The notes beneath the pieces are model-generated. The model made no database searches. It was given only the letters and a program-made list of their open reading frames with translations, and was not told where the DNA came from. From the NCBI GenBank assembly GCA_030746555.1, contig JASLMK010000066.1, forward strand, positions 62,001-126,000: a stretch of 64,000 bases of DNA, given 5' to 3'. Position 1 is the first letter of the stretch, and each line of letters starts with the position of its first letter. This document shows positions 10,840 through 19,641 of the stretch, piece by piece. A program made the position numbers and the translations under genes. This DNA is from Planctomycetota bacterium (lineage in GTDB: Bacteria > Planctomycetota > UBA1135 > GCA-002686595).

Positions 10840-11682
10840 TCACTGCTCGCTCTCGTCATCAGGGGCTTCCTCCCCGGGGCTCCCCCCGGGCGGGCCTTCG
10901 TCCTCGAAGCGCGCGGCGTCGAGCAGGTGGTCGAGGTCCTCGTCGATGTCGGCGATGAACTCGAGCCGAATCTGCTCGCCCCGCCCGGCCTGAGAGGCGG
11001 AGACCACCCCCAGCTTGATCAGCTCCAAGATGGCGCAGAACGAGCCGACCAGGGTCTCCCGCGTGGGCTTGGCGTCCACCGCCAAGAGCAGGCCCCGCAG
11101 GTCGCAGGCCCCCGCCGAGCGCGCCTCCAGCGCCAGGCGCTCCACGTAGTAGCGCAGGGGGCGGGCCTCCCCGGCGACGTGGTGTGGGCGGTCCGCGAGG
11201 GTCTCTCGCATCAGGCGCGAGAAGGCCCCGAGCAGGTCCCAGCGGCTGATCGACCCCAGGTCGAGGGTCGGCTCCTCGGCGCCCGCGGCAAGCTCGTCGA
11301 ATCCGCCGCGGCCATGGAGGCGCGCCCGCTCAGCCTCGCGCGCCGCGAGGGTGTCGGAGGTCTCCTTGAAGCGCCGGTACTCGAGCAGGCGCTGGATCAG
11401 CTCGTCGCGCGGGTCGAGCTCCTCGGCGAGGTCGATCTCCTCGCGTGGCAACAGGGAGCGCGACTTGATGGACATCAACGTCGAGGCCATCACCAGGAAG
11501 TCGCCGGCGAGCTCGATGTCGAGCTCCCGCAGCGCTTCGAGGTAGGCGAGGTAGGCGCTGATGACCTTGGAGAGCTCGATCTCGTGGATCTCCACTTCCT
11601 GCTCCCGCACCAGGTGCAGCAGGAGGTCCATCGGGCCCTGGAAGACCCGCTCGAGGGTGACGGTGAACTCCGAGGTCGTCAC
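10840..11682 (-). CDS. scpA: Segregation and condensation protein ScpA
   Basis: The 280-residue kleisin subunit of the bacterial SMC condensin. The N-terminal helix segment FQGPMDLLLHLVREQEVEI is the family hallmark, followed by IELAGDFLVMASTLMSIKSR. The C-terminal winged-helix region (LVGSFCAILELIKLGVVSASQ) should contact the SMC head. The GTG start at 11682 overlaps the stop of the M50 protease gene (GTGA) and has GGAGGGGG upstream. A much longer open frame runs upstream but overlaps the protease gene and is not protein-like. scpB and smc are not in the window. Confidence 0.93.
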   Translation of the reverse strand: MTTSEFTVTLERVFQGPMDLLLHLVREQEVEIHEIELSKVISAYLAYLEALRELDIELAGDFLVMASTLMSIKSRSLLPREEIDLAEELDPRDELIQRLLEYRRFKETSDTLAAREAERARLHGRGGFDELAAGAEEPTLDLGSISRWDLLGAFSRLMRETLADRPHHVAGEARPLRYYVERLALEARSAGACDLRGLLLAVDAKPTRETLVGSFCAILELIKLGVVSASQAGRGEQIRLEFIADIDEDLDHLLDAARFEDEGPPGGSPGEEAPDDESEQ

Positions 11683-12356
11683 CACGCGCCCCCTCCGGCC
11701 ACCCAGTTCACCAGGCGCGCCAGGGGAACGAACGCTGTCAGGATGATCGGCCGCAGGGCGCCGCTGAACAGGATCAGGAAGACGAACAGCATCGCGAAGC
11801 GGTCGAGGCGCATGTAGGTCTCGCGCATCGGGCTCGGCAGGAAGAAGGCCAGGACGCGCGAGCCGTCCAGAGGCGGCACGGGCAGCATGTTGAAGATCGC
11901 CAGGACGATGTTGATCTGTGTGGCGTAGGTCAGCACCAAGGTGGCGATCTGCGCCGGCCGGTGCGCGTAGACCACATAGCCCAAGGCCGTGTCCCCGGGC
12001 CGGCCCATCCCCCCCTGGGCGAGCAGGAGCTTGGTGATCGCCATCAGCACGATCGCGATCAGCACGTTCATCAGCGGCCCCGCGATGGCGACCAGCATCA
12101 TGTCGCGCGACGGCCGCCTGAGGCGGTGGTAGTTGACCGGAACCGGGCGTGCTCCCCCGAAGATGATCCCGCCGGCCATGTACAGCACGCACGGGACCAG
12201 GATCGTCCAGATCGGGTCGATGTGCGGGCGCGGGTCGGGAGTCATGCGCCCCATCTCGCGCGCCGTGGGATCGCCGCACAGGTTGGCCACGAATGCGTGG
12301 GCGAACTCGTGCAGGCCCAGGGAGAGGATCACGAGCGCGATCACCAGGCCGCCCAC
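11679..12356 (-). CDS. M50 (site-2 protease) family membrane metalloprotease
   Basis: A 225-residue multi-span protein. The zinc motif HEFAH is at residues 16-20 within the first membrane helix, and the second metal-ligand motif appears as FNMLPVPPLDGSRVL. It has no PDZ domain, so it resembles the small SREBP-type S2P proteases encoded beside scpA in many bacteria rather than RseP. The annotated start is GTG 12356; the frame stays open about 35 codons further upstream without an ATG, GTG or TTG. A minus-strand promoter at 12444-12472 gives an ~80-base leader. It overlaps scpA by 4 bases. Confidence 0.88.
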   Translation of the reverse strand: MGGLVIALVILSLGLHEFAHAFVANLCGDPTAREMGRMTPDPRPHIDPIWTILVPCVLYMAGGIIFGGARPVPVNYHRLRRPSRDMMLVAIAGPLMNVLIAIVLMAITKLLLAQGGMGRPGDTALGYVVYAHRPAQIATLVLTYATQINIVLAIFNMLPVPPLDGSRVLAFFLPSPMRETYMRLDRFAMLFVFLILFSGALRPIILTAFVPLARLVNWVAGGGAW

Positions 12357-12443
12357 GAGCAGCTCGGTCTGGTTGGGCGCGAGGGCGAGAGGCAGCGTGA
12401 GGATGACGGGCTCCGTGGGGTGGGGTAGGCGGGCGAAACAGGC

Positions 12444-12472
12444 CTTATATCAGGCCTCCAGAGCGCAGCCAA
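12444..12472 (-). promoter_or_regulatory. Sigma-70-type promoter for M50 protease-scpA
   Basis: On the minus strand TTGGCT (12472-12467) and TATAAG (12449-12444) are 17 bases apart. The -10 element lies between two CAGGCCT copies (12439-12445 and 12451-12457). AGGCCT is self-complementary, so the pair is both a direct and an inverted repeat and might be an operator. Confidence 0.6.
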
Positions 12473-12491
12473 CCGTCGGTGGGCGGTGTGC

Positions 12492-12520
12492 TTGCCCGCC
12501 GCGACGACCGCGCCTAGAAT
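12492..12520 (+). promoter_or_regulatory. Sigma-70-type promoter for the kdsD-kdsC-lpt operon
   Basis: TTGCCC (12492-12497) and TAGAAT (12515-12520) are separated by 17 bases, 32 bases ahead of the kdsD start codon. It is divergent from, and about 20 bases away from, the promoter for the M50 protease gene. Confidence 0.6.
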
Positions 12521-12552
12521 CCCCCGCCCCCGACGGCAGGAGAGGGGGGGAG

Positions 12553-13554
12553 GTGTGCAGAGCATTGGAAGGTAGCTCCCCGAGCCCGCGCGAGCGCCGC
12601 GACCGCGCCGCGGAGGTGATCCGCAGCGAGGCCCGCGCGATCGCCGAGTTGGAGGGCCTGCTCGACGAGAGCTTCTCTCGTGCCGTCGACATGACCCTGG
12701 CTTGCGAGGGACTCCTGGTCGTGACCGGGATGGGGAAGGCCGGGTTGGTCGGCCAGAAGATCTCGGCCACCCTGGCCAGCACCGGGACGCCGTCCCTGTT
12801 CTTGCACCCCGCCGAGGCACTGCACGGGGACCTCGGCCGCGTGCGCGAGCAGGACGTCCTCCTGGCTCTCTCCAACTCCGGCGAGACGGCGGAGGTCAAC
12901 GCCACCCTGCCCACGGCCACGCGCATCGGCGCGGGCGTCGTCGCCATGACCGGTCGCCCCGACTCCGCCATGGCCAGGCTCGCCGACTGCGTGTTGGACA
13001 TCGGCCGCGTCGAGGAGGCCTGCCCCCTACGGCTCGCGCCGACCGCGTCGACCTCGGCCATGCTGGCTCTGGGCGACGCCCTGGCGATGGTCGTGCTCGC
13101 CGAGCGCGGCTTCGACCGCGAGGACTACGCGCGCTTCCATCCCGCCGGCAACCTCGGGCGCCGCCTGATGCCGGTGGGCGAGGTCATGCGCAAGGACCAG
13201 GAGCTCCCGCTCGTGCCCAGCGGAGCCGCCGTCCGCGAGGTGCTGATCACCATGTCGAACACGCCGGGCCGACCCGGGGCGGCGCTGGTGGTCGATGAAG
13301 CCGGCTCCCTGGTGGGGATCTTCACCGACGGGAACCTGCGGCGCATGCTCGAGAGCGGCCGTGCCGGCCACCTCGACGTCGCGGTGGATGAGTTCATGGG
13401 CTGCGACCCCAAGACGATCGGCCCCCAGGAGCCTGTCGAGAGCGCCCAACGTCTGCTGCAGGCCCACCGCGTGGACCAGATCCCCGTCCTCGACGGGGCC
13501 GGCCGGCCGGTGGGGCTGCTCGACGTGCAGGATCTCTTGGACATCCGACCTTGA
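12553..13554 (+). CDS. kdsD: D-arabinose-5-phosphate isomerase, KdsD/KpsF type
   Basis: A 333-residue isomerase that interconverts ribulose-5-P and arabinose-5-P, the first step to Kdo for lipopolysaccharide. The SIS domain shows [12 protein letters not shown], the sugar-phosphate motif SNSGETAEV and [18 protein letters not shown]. The C-terminus is a pair of CBS domains ([32 protein letters not shown]). The start is GTG 12553, with AGGAG ten bases upstream and a promoter just before. kdsC follows with a 4-base overlap, the same order as in Escherichia coli kdsD-kdsC-lptC. Confidence 0.94.
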   Translation: MCRALEGSSPSPRERRDRAAEVIRSEARAIAELEGLLDESFSRAVDMTLACEGLLVVTGMGKAGLVGQKISATLASTGTPSLFLHPAEALHGDLGRVREQDVLLALSNSGETAEVNATLPTATRIGAGVVAMTGRPDSAMARLADCVLDIGRVEEACPLRLAPTASTSAMLALGDALAMVVLAERGFDREDYARFHPAGNLGRRLMPVGEVMRKDQELPLVPSGAAVREVLITMSNTPGRPGAALVVDEAGSLVGIFTDGNLRRMLESGRAGHLDVAVDEFMGCDPKTIGPQEPVESAQRLLQAHRVDQIPVLDGAGRPVGLLDVQDLLDIRP

Positions 13555-14093
13555 GCCCTCTCACGGCCCAGCTCGGAGACGAACAACGCGCGACGCTGGC
13601 TCGGGCGCGCCTGTTGGTGCTGGACGTGGACGGGACCCTGACCGACGGGAAGGTGGTCTACACCGCAGAGCACGAAGAGCAGCGCTTCTGCATCCGTGAC
13701 GGCCAGGGCTTGGCCTGGCTACGCGCGGAAGGGTTGGTGTCGGCCTGGATCACCGGGCGGGGCTGCGAGGCCACGCGCCGCCGCGCGGCCGACTGCGGGG
13801 TCGAGCACCTGTTCACCCGTTGCGGGCCAAAGGGTCCGGTGCTCGAGCGCCTGCAGGCGGAGCTGGGCATCACGCCCGCCGAGACCGTGGCCATGGGCGA
13901 CGACCTCCCCGACCTAGCCCTGGCCGAGCGGGCGGCGTTCTTCGCCGTGCCGGCCGACGCTCGCGAGGCGCTGCGCGAGCGCGCCGACCTCGTCTGCGCG
14001 GCGCGCGGCGGAGACGGAGCCGTGCGCGAGCTGGCAGAGCACATCCTGCGCGCGCGGGGACGCTGGGCGGCGATCCTCGAGGCGTCGCGGTGA
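13551..14093 (+). CDS. kdsC: 3-deoxy-D-manno-octulosonate-8-phosphate phosphatase (HAD type)
   Basis: A 180-residue HAD phosphatase of the KdsC family, removing phosphate from Kdo-8-P. The catalytic motif is LDVDGTLTDG, followed by WITGRGCEATRRRA (motif II), GPKGPVLERL (motif III lysine) and MGDDLPDLALAERA (motif IV). Small size without a cap domain fits KdsC tetramers. Translation begins with TTG overlapping the kdsD stop (TTGA). The lpt fusion gene follows with a GTGA overlap, so all three are coupled. Confidence 0.93.
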   Translation: MSPLTAQLGDEQRATLARARLLVLDVDGTLTDGKVVYTAEHEEQRFCIRDGQGLAWLRAEGLVSAWITGRGCEATRRRAADCGVEHLFTRCGPKGPVLERLQAELGITPAETVAMGDDLPDLALAERAAFFAVPADAREALRERADLVCAARGGDGAVRELAEHILRARGRWAAILEASR

Positions 14094-17000
14094 GACGGCT
14101 GGCGCTGTTCGTGCTCGTCTTGGGCGGCGGGCTCGCGATCCTCTTTGGCGTCGCTCGCGAGCGCGACCGCCGGCGGGCGGAGGAGGTGCGGACCGAACGG
14201 CCCGCCCAGGTCCCCCCCGGAGACGAGGACGCCGTCCTGCGCCTCGACGCCCCCGAGGGCGAACCGCAGGCCCTCGGCGGCGCTCAGGTGCGCGGCTACC
14301 TCGAGTACACTGGCCACGACCTCGAGCTTCCCGGACGCCCGCGCAGCTTCCAGCTCTCGATCGAGGAGGTCGTGCCTTTGGCCGAGCGCGGCCTGCACGC
14401 CCTGCGCGGCCTGCGAGCGGAGCTCTTCGAGGCCGAGACGGGCGCGCTGCGCGCAGCGCTGAGCGCCCCCCGCGGGCGGGCCCGCGTGAGCCTGGTGGAC
14501 AACGAGCCGCGCGTGGGACGCGACGAGCCGATCTCCATCGAGGAGGTCGAGCTGTCCCTCTTGGCCGGGACGCCGCTCGCGCCGCTGCACCTTCGCACGA
14601 GGCAGCTGGCCCTGCACCTTGAGGCGAGTCGCTTCACCGGCGAGGAGCGGGTGACCATCGAGGGCGAGGGTCTCACGGCGGAGGGCGTCGGCTTGGACGT
14701 GCGGTCGGCCGACGGCTTCGTGAGCCTCTTGCGGGAGGGTGCGGTCGAGTTCGAGGCCGCCGACGGGGATCGGTGGCGCCTCGCCGCCACCGGCGATGGC
14801 CCGCTTCGCATCGAGCGCACCCAAGACGAGGGCGGCCGAGGGGTGCGCGTGGACGTGAGCGGGGGTGCGCGGATGGAGTTCGAGGGCGACCAGGGCCTCT
14901 CGCTCGCGGCCGAGGTGATCGTCGTCGAAGGCGTCGAGCGCGACGGCGAGCAGGGCCGCCGCCTCGTGGTTCGCTCCGCGCAAGCTCTCACGGGCGTCGT
15001 CCTCGCCAGCGGGGCCGACGAGTTCACCGGTGAGACGGGGCTGTTCGAGTTCGACGCGCAGGGGGCGATCTCGCGGGCGAGCCTGCGAGGCGCGCCGCGA
15101 GCCGCCTTCTGGCTGGAGGGCGGGGCGGAGGAGCCCTCCCGGCGGGTGGACCTCGCGGGCGAGGGCCCGCTGGTCGTGCGCTTCTACCCCGCCCTCGAGC
15201 TCTCCCTGGACGGTCCCGCGCGGGTGCGCCTGGACGACTTGGGCGTGGACGTGCGCGCCTCGCGCTCGGTGTGGGGCCGGGAAACGGGAGCCGACGGCGG
15301 ACTCCTCGAGCTCTCAGGTGAGGTCGAGGGCACCTTCGAGGGGGCGCGCTGGGTCGGCGGAGAGCTGAGCTTGAGGGCGAGGCCGGGCGCCGACGGCGCC
15401 GTCGAACTCGCCGCGACCAGCCCCGCGCCCTCGCGCCTGGAGGGCCGCGATCGACAAGGGCGGGAGTTCGTGGTCGACGCCGGCGGCGAGCTCGACCTCG
15501 TGGCGAGGGAGGCCGGCCTGGCTGTCTCCAGCGCCCGGGATGCGCACCTGGAGCTGCACGGCGAAGGGGGCTTCGAGGTCGAGGCGGGGCGGGTGATCGA
15601 CTTCGACGGGGAGACCCGGCGCTTCGAGGCCGGCGAGGGCGTCACCTACACCTCCGGCTCTACCCAGGCGCGCGGCGAGCGGGTGCGCTCCGACGGGGAG
15701 GGGGGGGTCGAGCTGTTCGGCACCCCCGACCTTCCCGCCGAGCTGGCCCTGGGCCGGGGAGTGCTGGCCGGGGTGACGCGGGGGCTCGCGCGCGGTCGGC
15801 GCGTGGAGCTCTCCCCCGACGCGGTCCTCGCCGAGGGAGCGGTACACCTGGAGTTGGAGGGCCCCGACGGGCCCAGCGTGCTCGACTGTGAGCGGATCGA
15901 GGTGCAGTCCTGGGCAGTCGGATCGGACGAGGAGGAGAGCGCCCCCCGTCCCTTGTCGATCGAGGCCGACCAGGTGCGGCGGGCCGAGCTGGCCGGGAGC
16001 TTCGGCCGGGCCGAGCTGGCCGCCGACCACCTGTTCGCCACGGCGCGGGAGGCCGCGGGCCAGGGGCCCGGCGCACGGACGACCCTGACCTCGATCCGCG
16101 CCCGGGGGGCTGTCGAGGTCGCCCTCACCGGCGCCGGGGAGTTCTCCGGTAGCGGGGAGCGGTTCTCGTGGGACGTCGAGGGCGGCGGCCGCCTGGAGGG
16201 TGCGGGCGGGGTCGAGGGCGCGGCCGAGTCCGACCTGGTCCGAGCCCGCGGCCGGCTCTCGGCCACCGACCAGCCCTACTCGCTGCTCGCGGCGTGGGTG
16301 GCCTTCGACACCGACCGCCTCGAAGCCCGGCGCCCGCGCCTGGCCCTCGATCCGTCGGCTCCGGCGGGCACCGGCGCTGGACTGGCTTCGGCGAGCGCCG
16401 ACCACATGGTGGCGGGGCCCGACGGCGCCCGCTTCGAGGGCTCAGCCGGCCTGGCGGGCCACCTGGAGTCCGGCCGGCCCTGGGAGCTCAGCGCAGAGAC
16501 GATCGAGGTCGACTTCGCCGATCCGCCACCGGGCGCGGGGGGCGAGGGCATCGCCGGCGGGCGCGTGGAGCGCCTCGCGGCGACGGGCGGATTCGAGCTG
16601 GCCTCGGGGGCCGACCTCTCAGCGAGCGGCGAACGCTTGCTGGCCGACCGCCGCTCCCTGCACCTGGTCGGCGAGCCGGCGCGGCTGGCGGTCTTGGGGC
16701 TGGCCTGGGAGTCCACGCGCATCGACCACGATCTCGTCGACGTCCTCGTGCGCGCCGAGGGTGGGTCGGTCGAGAGCATCCGAGGGCCCCAGGAGGAGCG
16801 CTGGTCGATGACCTACCGCTCCCTGCGCCCGTTCCCAGGCCCCGACTCGACGATCCTCGTCCTGCGCCACCCGCGCTTCACCGGCCGGGGAACCCAGGCA
16901 CGAGCGGAGAGCGCCCTGATCTGGATCGACCGCGCGGAGTGGCGCCGGAACACTGCGGGCTGGCTGGGGCGCGTGGAGCCGGCCGAGACCGCCCCCTCCT

Positions 17001-19084
17001 CCTCCTCTCCCGCTCCGGCCCCCGCGGACGAGGAAATCAGCCTCTTTGGGCGCTTCGACGCCCGCGGCGTCTCGCACCTGGTCACCGAGGTCTACCTCGA
17101 CGGTGAAATCGAGCTCACCGCCGCGGGAGTGCGCAAGGCGCGCATGGACGCCGCCTACCTCGACCTCGTCGACGGCCACGGCTGGCTGGAGGCGGCCGAG
17201 GTGTTCATCGACACCAGCGTGCGCGGCGTTCCCCAGCGCCTGGCCGTTCGCGCCGACTGGTTGCGCCACTCCGCCGACGGCTCCCTGCAGGCCGACCAGG
17301 CGGTCATCACCTCGTGCCTGCACGAGGAGCCGCACTTCTTCGTGAGCACCGAGGACCTGCGCCTGGTGCCTACCGAGGAGGGCGAGGTGGGCTGGCGGGT
17401 CTCGACGCGCAAGAACTCCCTGCGCTTCGACAACGGGCTCTCCTTCCCCCTGCCGCCGATCCGCTACCGCGCCGACTCCAGCGGTCGCCCGCTCCTGACC
17501 CGGCTCGATCTGGGCGACTCGGCGCGCCTGGGGCAGTTCGCGCGCACCTCCCTGACAGCCGGCCTGGGGGTGTTGGGCGCGGGGATCGCAAGGGCCGCCG
17601 ACGTAGACCGGGAGCGCGTGGAGGGCAACACCCACCTGCACGCCTCCTACTCCGGCTCCCGCGGCCTGCTCCTGGGGGCGGGCCTGGAGGCGACGATGGA
17701 GGACCGCTTCTGGGCCAATCTGTACGTGGACGCGATCGACGACGGAGGCGCCGACCGGGGGATCGTCCGCTCCGATCCCGACACCCGTTCGGACTTCCGG
17801 CACTTCCTACGCGGTCGCGCACGCTACCTGTTCACCGAGCGCGAGTGGCTGGACTTCGTCCTGAGCGAGCAGAGCGACGAGGGGGTGCAGTCGGAGTATC
17901 TCGAGCGCGAGTTCCTGCGCTACGAGGAGAAGGACACCTACCTGCACTGGCGCAAGGCCGACGACCAGCACTTCTTGAGCGGTACCGCCGGCGCGCGCCT
18001 CGACGAGTTCCGCAGCACCGTGGTTGAGCAGCCCGGCGTCGGCTACTACCGCGGCCTGACGCCGATCGGCAGCTGGTGGGGCTCACCCCTCTTGTACGCG
18101 GCCCACGCGGACTTGGCCTGGTTGCGCCGCATGGAAGGGAGCTCGGAGGTGGTCTCCCCCTTCGATCCCAGCTTCGACGACGGCCTCGGCGAGCGTGATG
18201 TCGGCCGCTTCGACACCGAGCAGCGCCTGGAGCTGCCCTTCGATCTCGGCGAGGGCGGTTGGAAGGCGACGCCCTTCGCCAGCGTGCGCGCCACCGCCTG
18301 GAGCGAGGACGCGGCCGAGGAGGGCGCGGCCTCGCGCGGCGGCCTGTTCGCCGGAGTGCGCCTCGCGTCGGTCTACTTCACGCGCCACCAAAGCGGCCTG
18401 ACCCACAGCCTCACTCCGCGCCTGGGCCTGCGCACCGACGTCGCCTCGTTCGAAGACGGCGGCTCACCGGTCTCCTTCGATGGGACGGACGAGCCCTTCG
18501 ACGGCTTGGTGGCCGACGCGGGCCTGCGCAGCCGCTGGCGCCTGCCCGACGGCGCGGGCGCATTGACCTTCGACCTGCGCGGCTCGTGGCTGCCCGATGC
18601 GCAGGCGGGCGAGGAGGAGATCGGGCCGGTGGCGTTCCTCTCCGAGTACACCTCCAAGATCGGCGGGCTGCCCGTCGCTCTCGTGCACGACGGGCGCTAC
18701 GACATCGAGGAGGAAGGGACCGTCTACTCGCGGACCCTGTTCGGCATCCAGCCCCACGAGCACCTCCACCTGCGCCTGGGCCACCACCGGGGCGAGGGTC
18801 TCGACACCGGCGAGCCCTTCGAGGCCGCTTCCGTCCGGGCGCTGTGGCGGGCGGGGGAGAAGTGGGAGTTCGAGGGCCGCCAGACGGTCAGCCTCGCCGA
18901 CGATGCGAGCCTGAACTCCCGGCTGGTCTTGCGCCGCATCGGCCACGACCTCATCTTTGAGCTGCAGTACGGCCTGCGATCCGGAGAAGGCGGCAGCTCG
19001 TTGGGCATCTCGGTCAAGCCCCTTCTGGGCTGGAAGCCCACGCGCGGCGGGCTCCTGGAGCGCTGGAAGGACGAGAACGACTGA
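14090..19084 (+). CDS. Giant LptC-LptA-LptD-like fusion protein
   Basis: A 1664-residue protein starting with GTG on the kdsC stop. Residues 3-20 are one hydrophobic helix (LALFVLVLGGGLAILFGV), as in LptC. Residues about 50-980 are long beta-rich repeats of the OstA/LptA type (examples: LELSGEVEGTFEGARWVGGEL; FEAGEGVTYTSGSTQARGERV). From about 980 an LptD-like part begins: SLFGRFDARGVSHLVTEVYL, then QADQAVITSCLHEEPHFFVST, which matches the conserved TTC..P motif of LptD. Some 550 residues of alternating strands with HSLTPRLGLR follow, as in the LptD barrel. The gene sits where lptC-lptA lie in proteobacteria. I infer one chain from inner to outer membrane for lipopolysaccharide export. LptB, F, G and E are not in the window. 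Confidence 0.65.
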   Translation: MRRLALFVLVLGGGLAILFGVARERDRRRAEEVRTERPAQVPPGDEDAVLRLDAPEGEPQALGGAQVRGYLEYTGHDLELPGRPRSFQLSIEEVVPLAERGLHALRGLRAELFEAETGALRAALSAPRGRARVSLVDNEPRVGRDEPISIEEVELSLLAGTPLAPLHLRTRQLALHLEASRFTGEERVTIEGEGLTAEGVGLDVRSADGFVSLLREGAVEFEAADGDRWRLAATGDGPLRIERTQDEGGRGVRVDVSGGARMEFEGDQGLSLAAEVIVVEGVERDGEQGRRLVVRSAQALTGVVLASGADEFTGETGLFEFDAQGAISRASLRGAPRAAFWLEGGAEEPSRRVDLAGEGPLVVRFYPALELSLDGPARVRLDDLGVDVRASRSVWGRETGADGGLLELSGEVEGTFEGARWVGGELSLRARPGADGAVELAATSPAPSRLEGRDRQGREFVVDAGGELDLVAREAGLAVSSARDAHLELHGEGGFEVEAGRVIDFDGETRRFEAGEGVTYTSGSTQARGERVRSDGEGGVELFGTPDLPAELALGRGVLAGVTRGLARGRRVELSPDAVLAEGAVHLELEGPDGPSVLDCERIEVQSWAVGSDEEESAPRPLSIEADQVRRAELAGSFGRAELAADHLFATAREAAGQGPGARTTLTSIRARGAVEVALTGAGEFSGSGERFSWDVEGGGRLEGAGGVEGAAESDLVRARGRLSATDQPYSLLAAWVAFDTDRLEARRPRLALDPSAPAGTGAGLASASADHMVAGPDGARFEGSAGLAGHLESGRPWELSAETIEVDFADPPPGAGGEGIAGGRVERLAATGGFELASGADLSASGERLLADRRSLHLVGEPARLAVLGLAWESTRIDHDLVDVLVRAEGGSVESIRGPQEERWSMTYRSLRPFPGPDSTILVLRHPRFTGRGTQARAESALIWIDRAEWRRNTAGWLGRVEPAETAPSSSSPAPAPADEEISLFGRFDARGVSHLVTEVYLDGEIELTAAGVRKARMDAAYLDLVDGHGWLEAAEVFIDTSVRGVPQRLAVRADWLRHSADGSLQADQAVITSCLHEEPHFFVSTEDLRLVPTEEGEVGWRVSTRKNSLRFDNGLSFPLPPIRYRADSSGRPLLTRLDLGDSARLGQFARTSLTAGLGVLGAGIARAADVDRERVEGNTHLHASYSGSRGLLLGAGLEATMEDRFWANLYVDAIDDGGADRGIVRSDPDTRSDFRHFLRGRARYLFTEREWLDFVLSEQSDEGVQSEYLEREFLRYEEKDTYLHWRKADDQHFLSGTAGARLDEFRSTVVEQPGVGYYRGLTPIGSWWGSPLLYAAHADLAWLRRMEGSSEVVSPFDPSFDDGLGERDVGRFDTEQRLELPFDLGEGGWKATPFASVRATAWSEDAAEEGAASRGGLFAGVRLASVYFTRHQSGLTHSLTPRLGLRTDVASFEDGGSPVSFDGTDEPFDGLVADAGLRSRWRLPDGAGALTFDLRGSWLPDAQAGEEEIGPVAFLSEYTSKIGGLPVALVHDGRYDIEEEGTVYSRTLFGIQPHEHLHLRLGHHRGEGLDTGEPFEAASVRALWRAGEKWEFEGRQTVSLADDASLNSRLVLRRIGHDLIFELQYGLRSGEGGSSLGISVKPLLGWKPTRGGLLERWKDEND

Positions 19085-19097
19085 GGCCGCAGCGATC

Positions 19098-19628
19098 ATG
19101 GCGAGCACCCCGATTCCCCTGGCCTTCTTCGGCGACATCGCCGCCGTCGAGGTCATCCTGGTGGCCGCGGTGGCCGTCATGGTGTTCGGCAAGGACCTGC
19201 CCCAGGTCGCCGCCAAGGCCTTTGTCGGGGTGCAGAAGCTGCGGCGCTCGGTGAGCCAGGTCTGGCGTGAGAGCGGCATGAACGAGGAGATCCGCAAGCT
19301 GCAGCGGGAGCTCGACCAGGCCAAGCGCGATCTGCACCGCGAGCTGCCGCGCAGCGAGGAGCTGGTGGCCGACGCGCGCCGGGCCAGCGAGGAAGTCGAG
19401 CGCGCCTTCCACCTCGGCGGAGCGGAAGGGGAGCGGAGCGGGCCGGGCGAGGCGGCCGAGGAGCCACAGGGCGAGGCCGAACGAGCGGCGGCGCGTGGTG
19501 ACGAGGGAAGCGTGGCGGGGTCGGAGGGGGCGGTCGAGCCCGAGCCCGCTGCCGAGTCCGGGCCCGAATCCGGGCCCGAATCCGAATCCGAACCCGAGGA
19601 GCCGTCCGAGCTCCGTGCGGACTCCTAG
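19098..19628 (+). CDS. Twin-arginine translocase TatA/TatB family protein
   Basis: A 176-residue protein. An N-terminal membrane helix (AAVEVILVAAVAVMVFG) is followed by the hinge FGKDLPQVAAKAF and an amphipathic helix (VGVQKLRRSVSQVW), the signature of TatA/TatB. A coiled, charged helix and a long acidic tail rich in Glu, Pro and Ser follow. Length and long cytosolic helices are closer to TatB than TatA, but the subfamily cannot be settled. tatC is not nearby. The gene lies 13 bases after the lpt fusion gene and is probably in its operon. Confidence 0.82.
   Translation: MASTPIPLAFFGDIAAVEVILVAAVAVMVFGKDLPQVAAKAFVGVQKLRRSVSQVWRESGMNEEIRKLQRELDQAKRDLHRELPRSEELVADARRASEEVERAFHLGGAEGERSGPGEAAEEPQGEAERAAARGDEGSVAGSEGAVEPEPAAESGPESGPESESEPEEPSELRADS
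19554..19595. repeat. Hexamer/dodecamer tandem repeat in the Tat tail
   Basis: GAGTCCGGGCCC, GAATCCGGGCCC, GAATCC, GAATCC and GAACCC follow one another, encoding repeats of Glu-Ser-Gly-Pro and Glu-Ser/Pro. It is in frame and lies in the unstructured acidic tail, so length changes would probably be tolerated. Confidence 0.7.
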
Positions 19629-19641
19629 GTGGCGGGGCAGC

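Noticed and set aside
10840-12279. A 479-codon version of ScpA
   Set aside because: The first ~200 residues overlap the M50 protease gene and are low-complexity; the family N-terminus starts at 11682.
15314-17803. Long minus-strand open frames opposite the lpt fusion
   Set aside because: Composition is typical of shadows (many Arg, Gly, Ala, Pro), there is no start site, and the plus strand carries the real gene.
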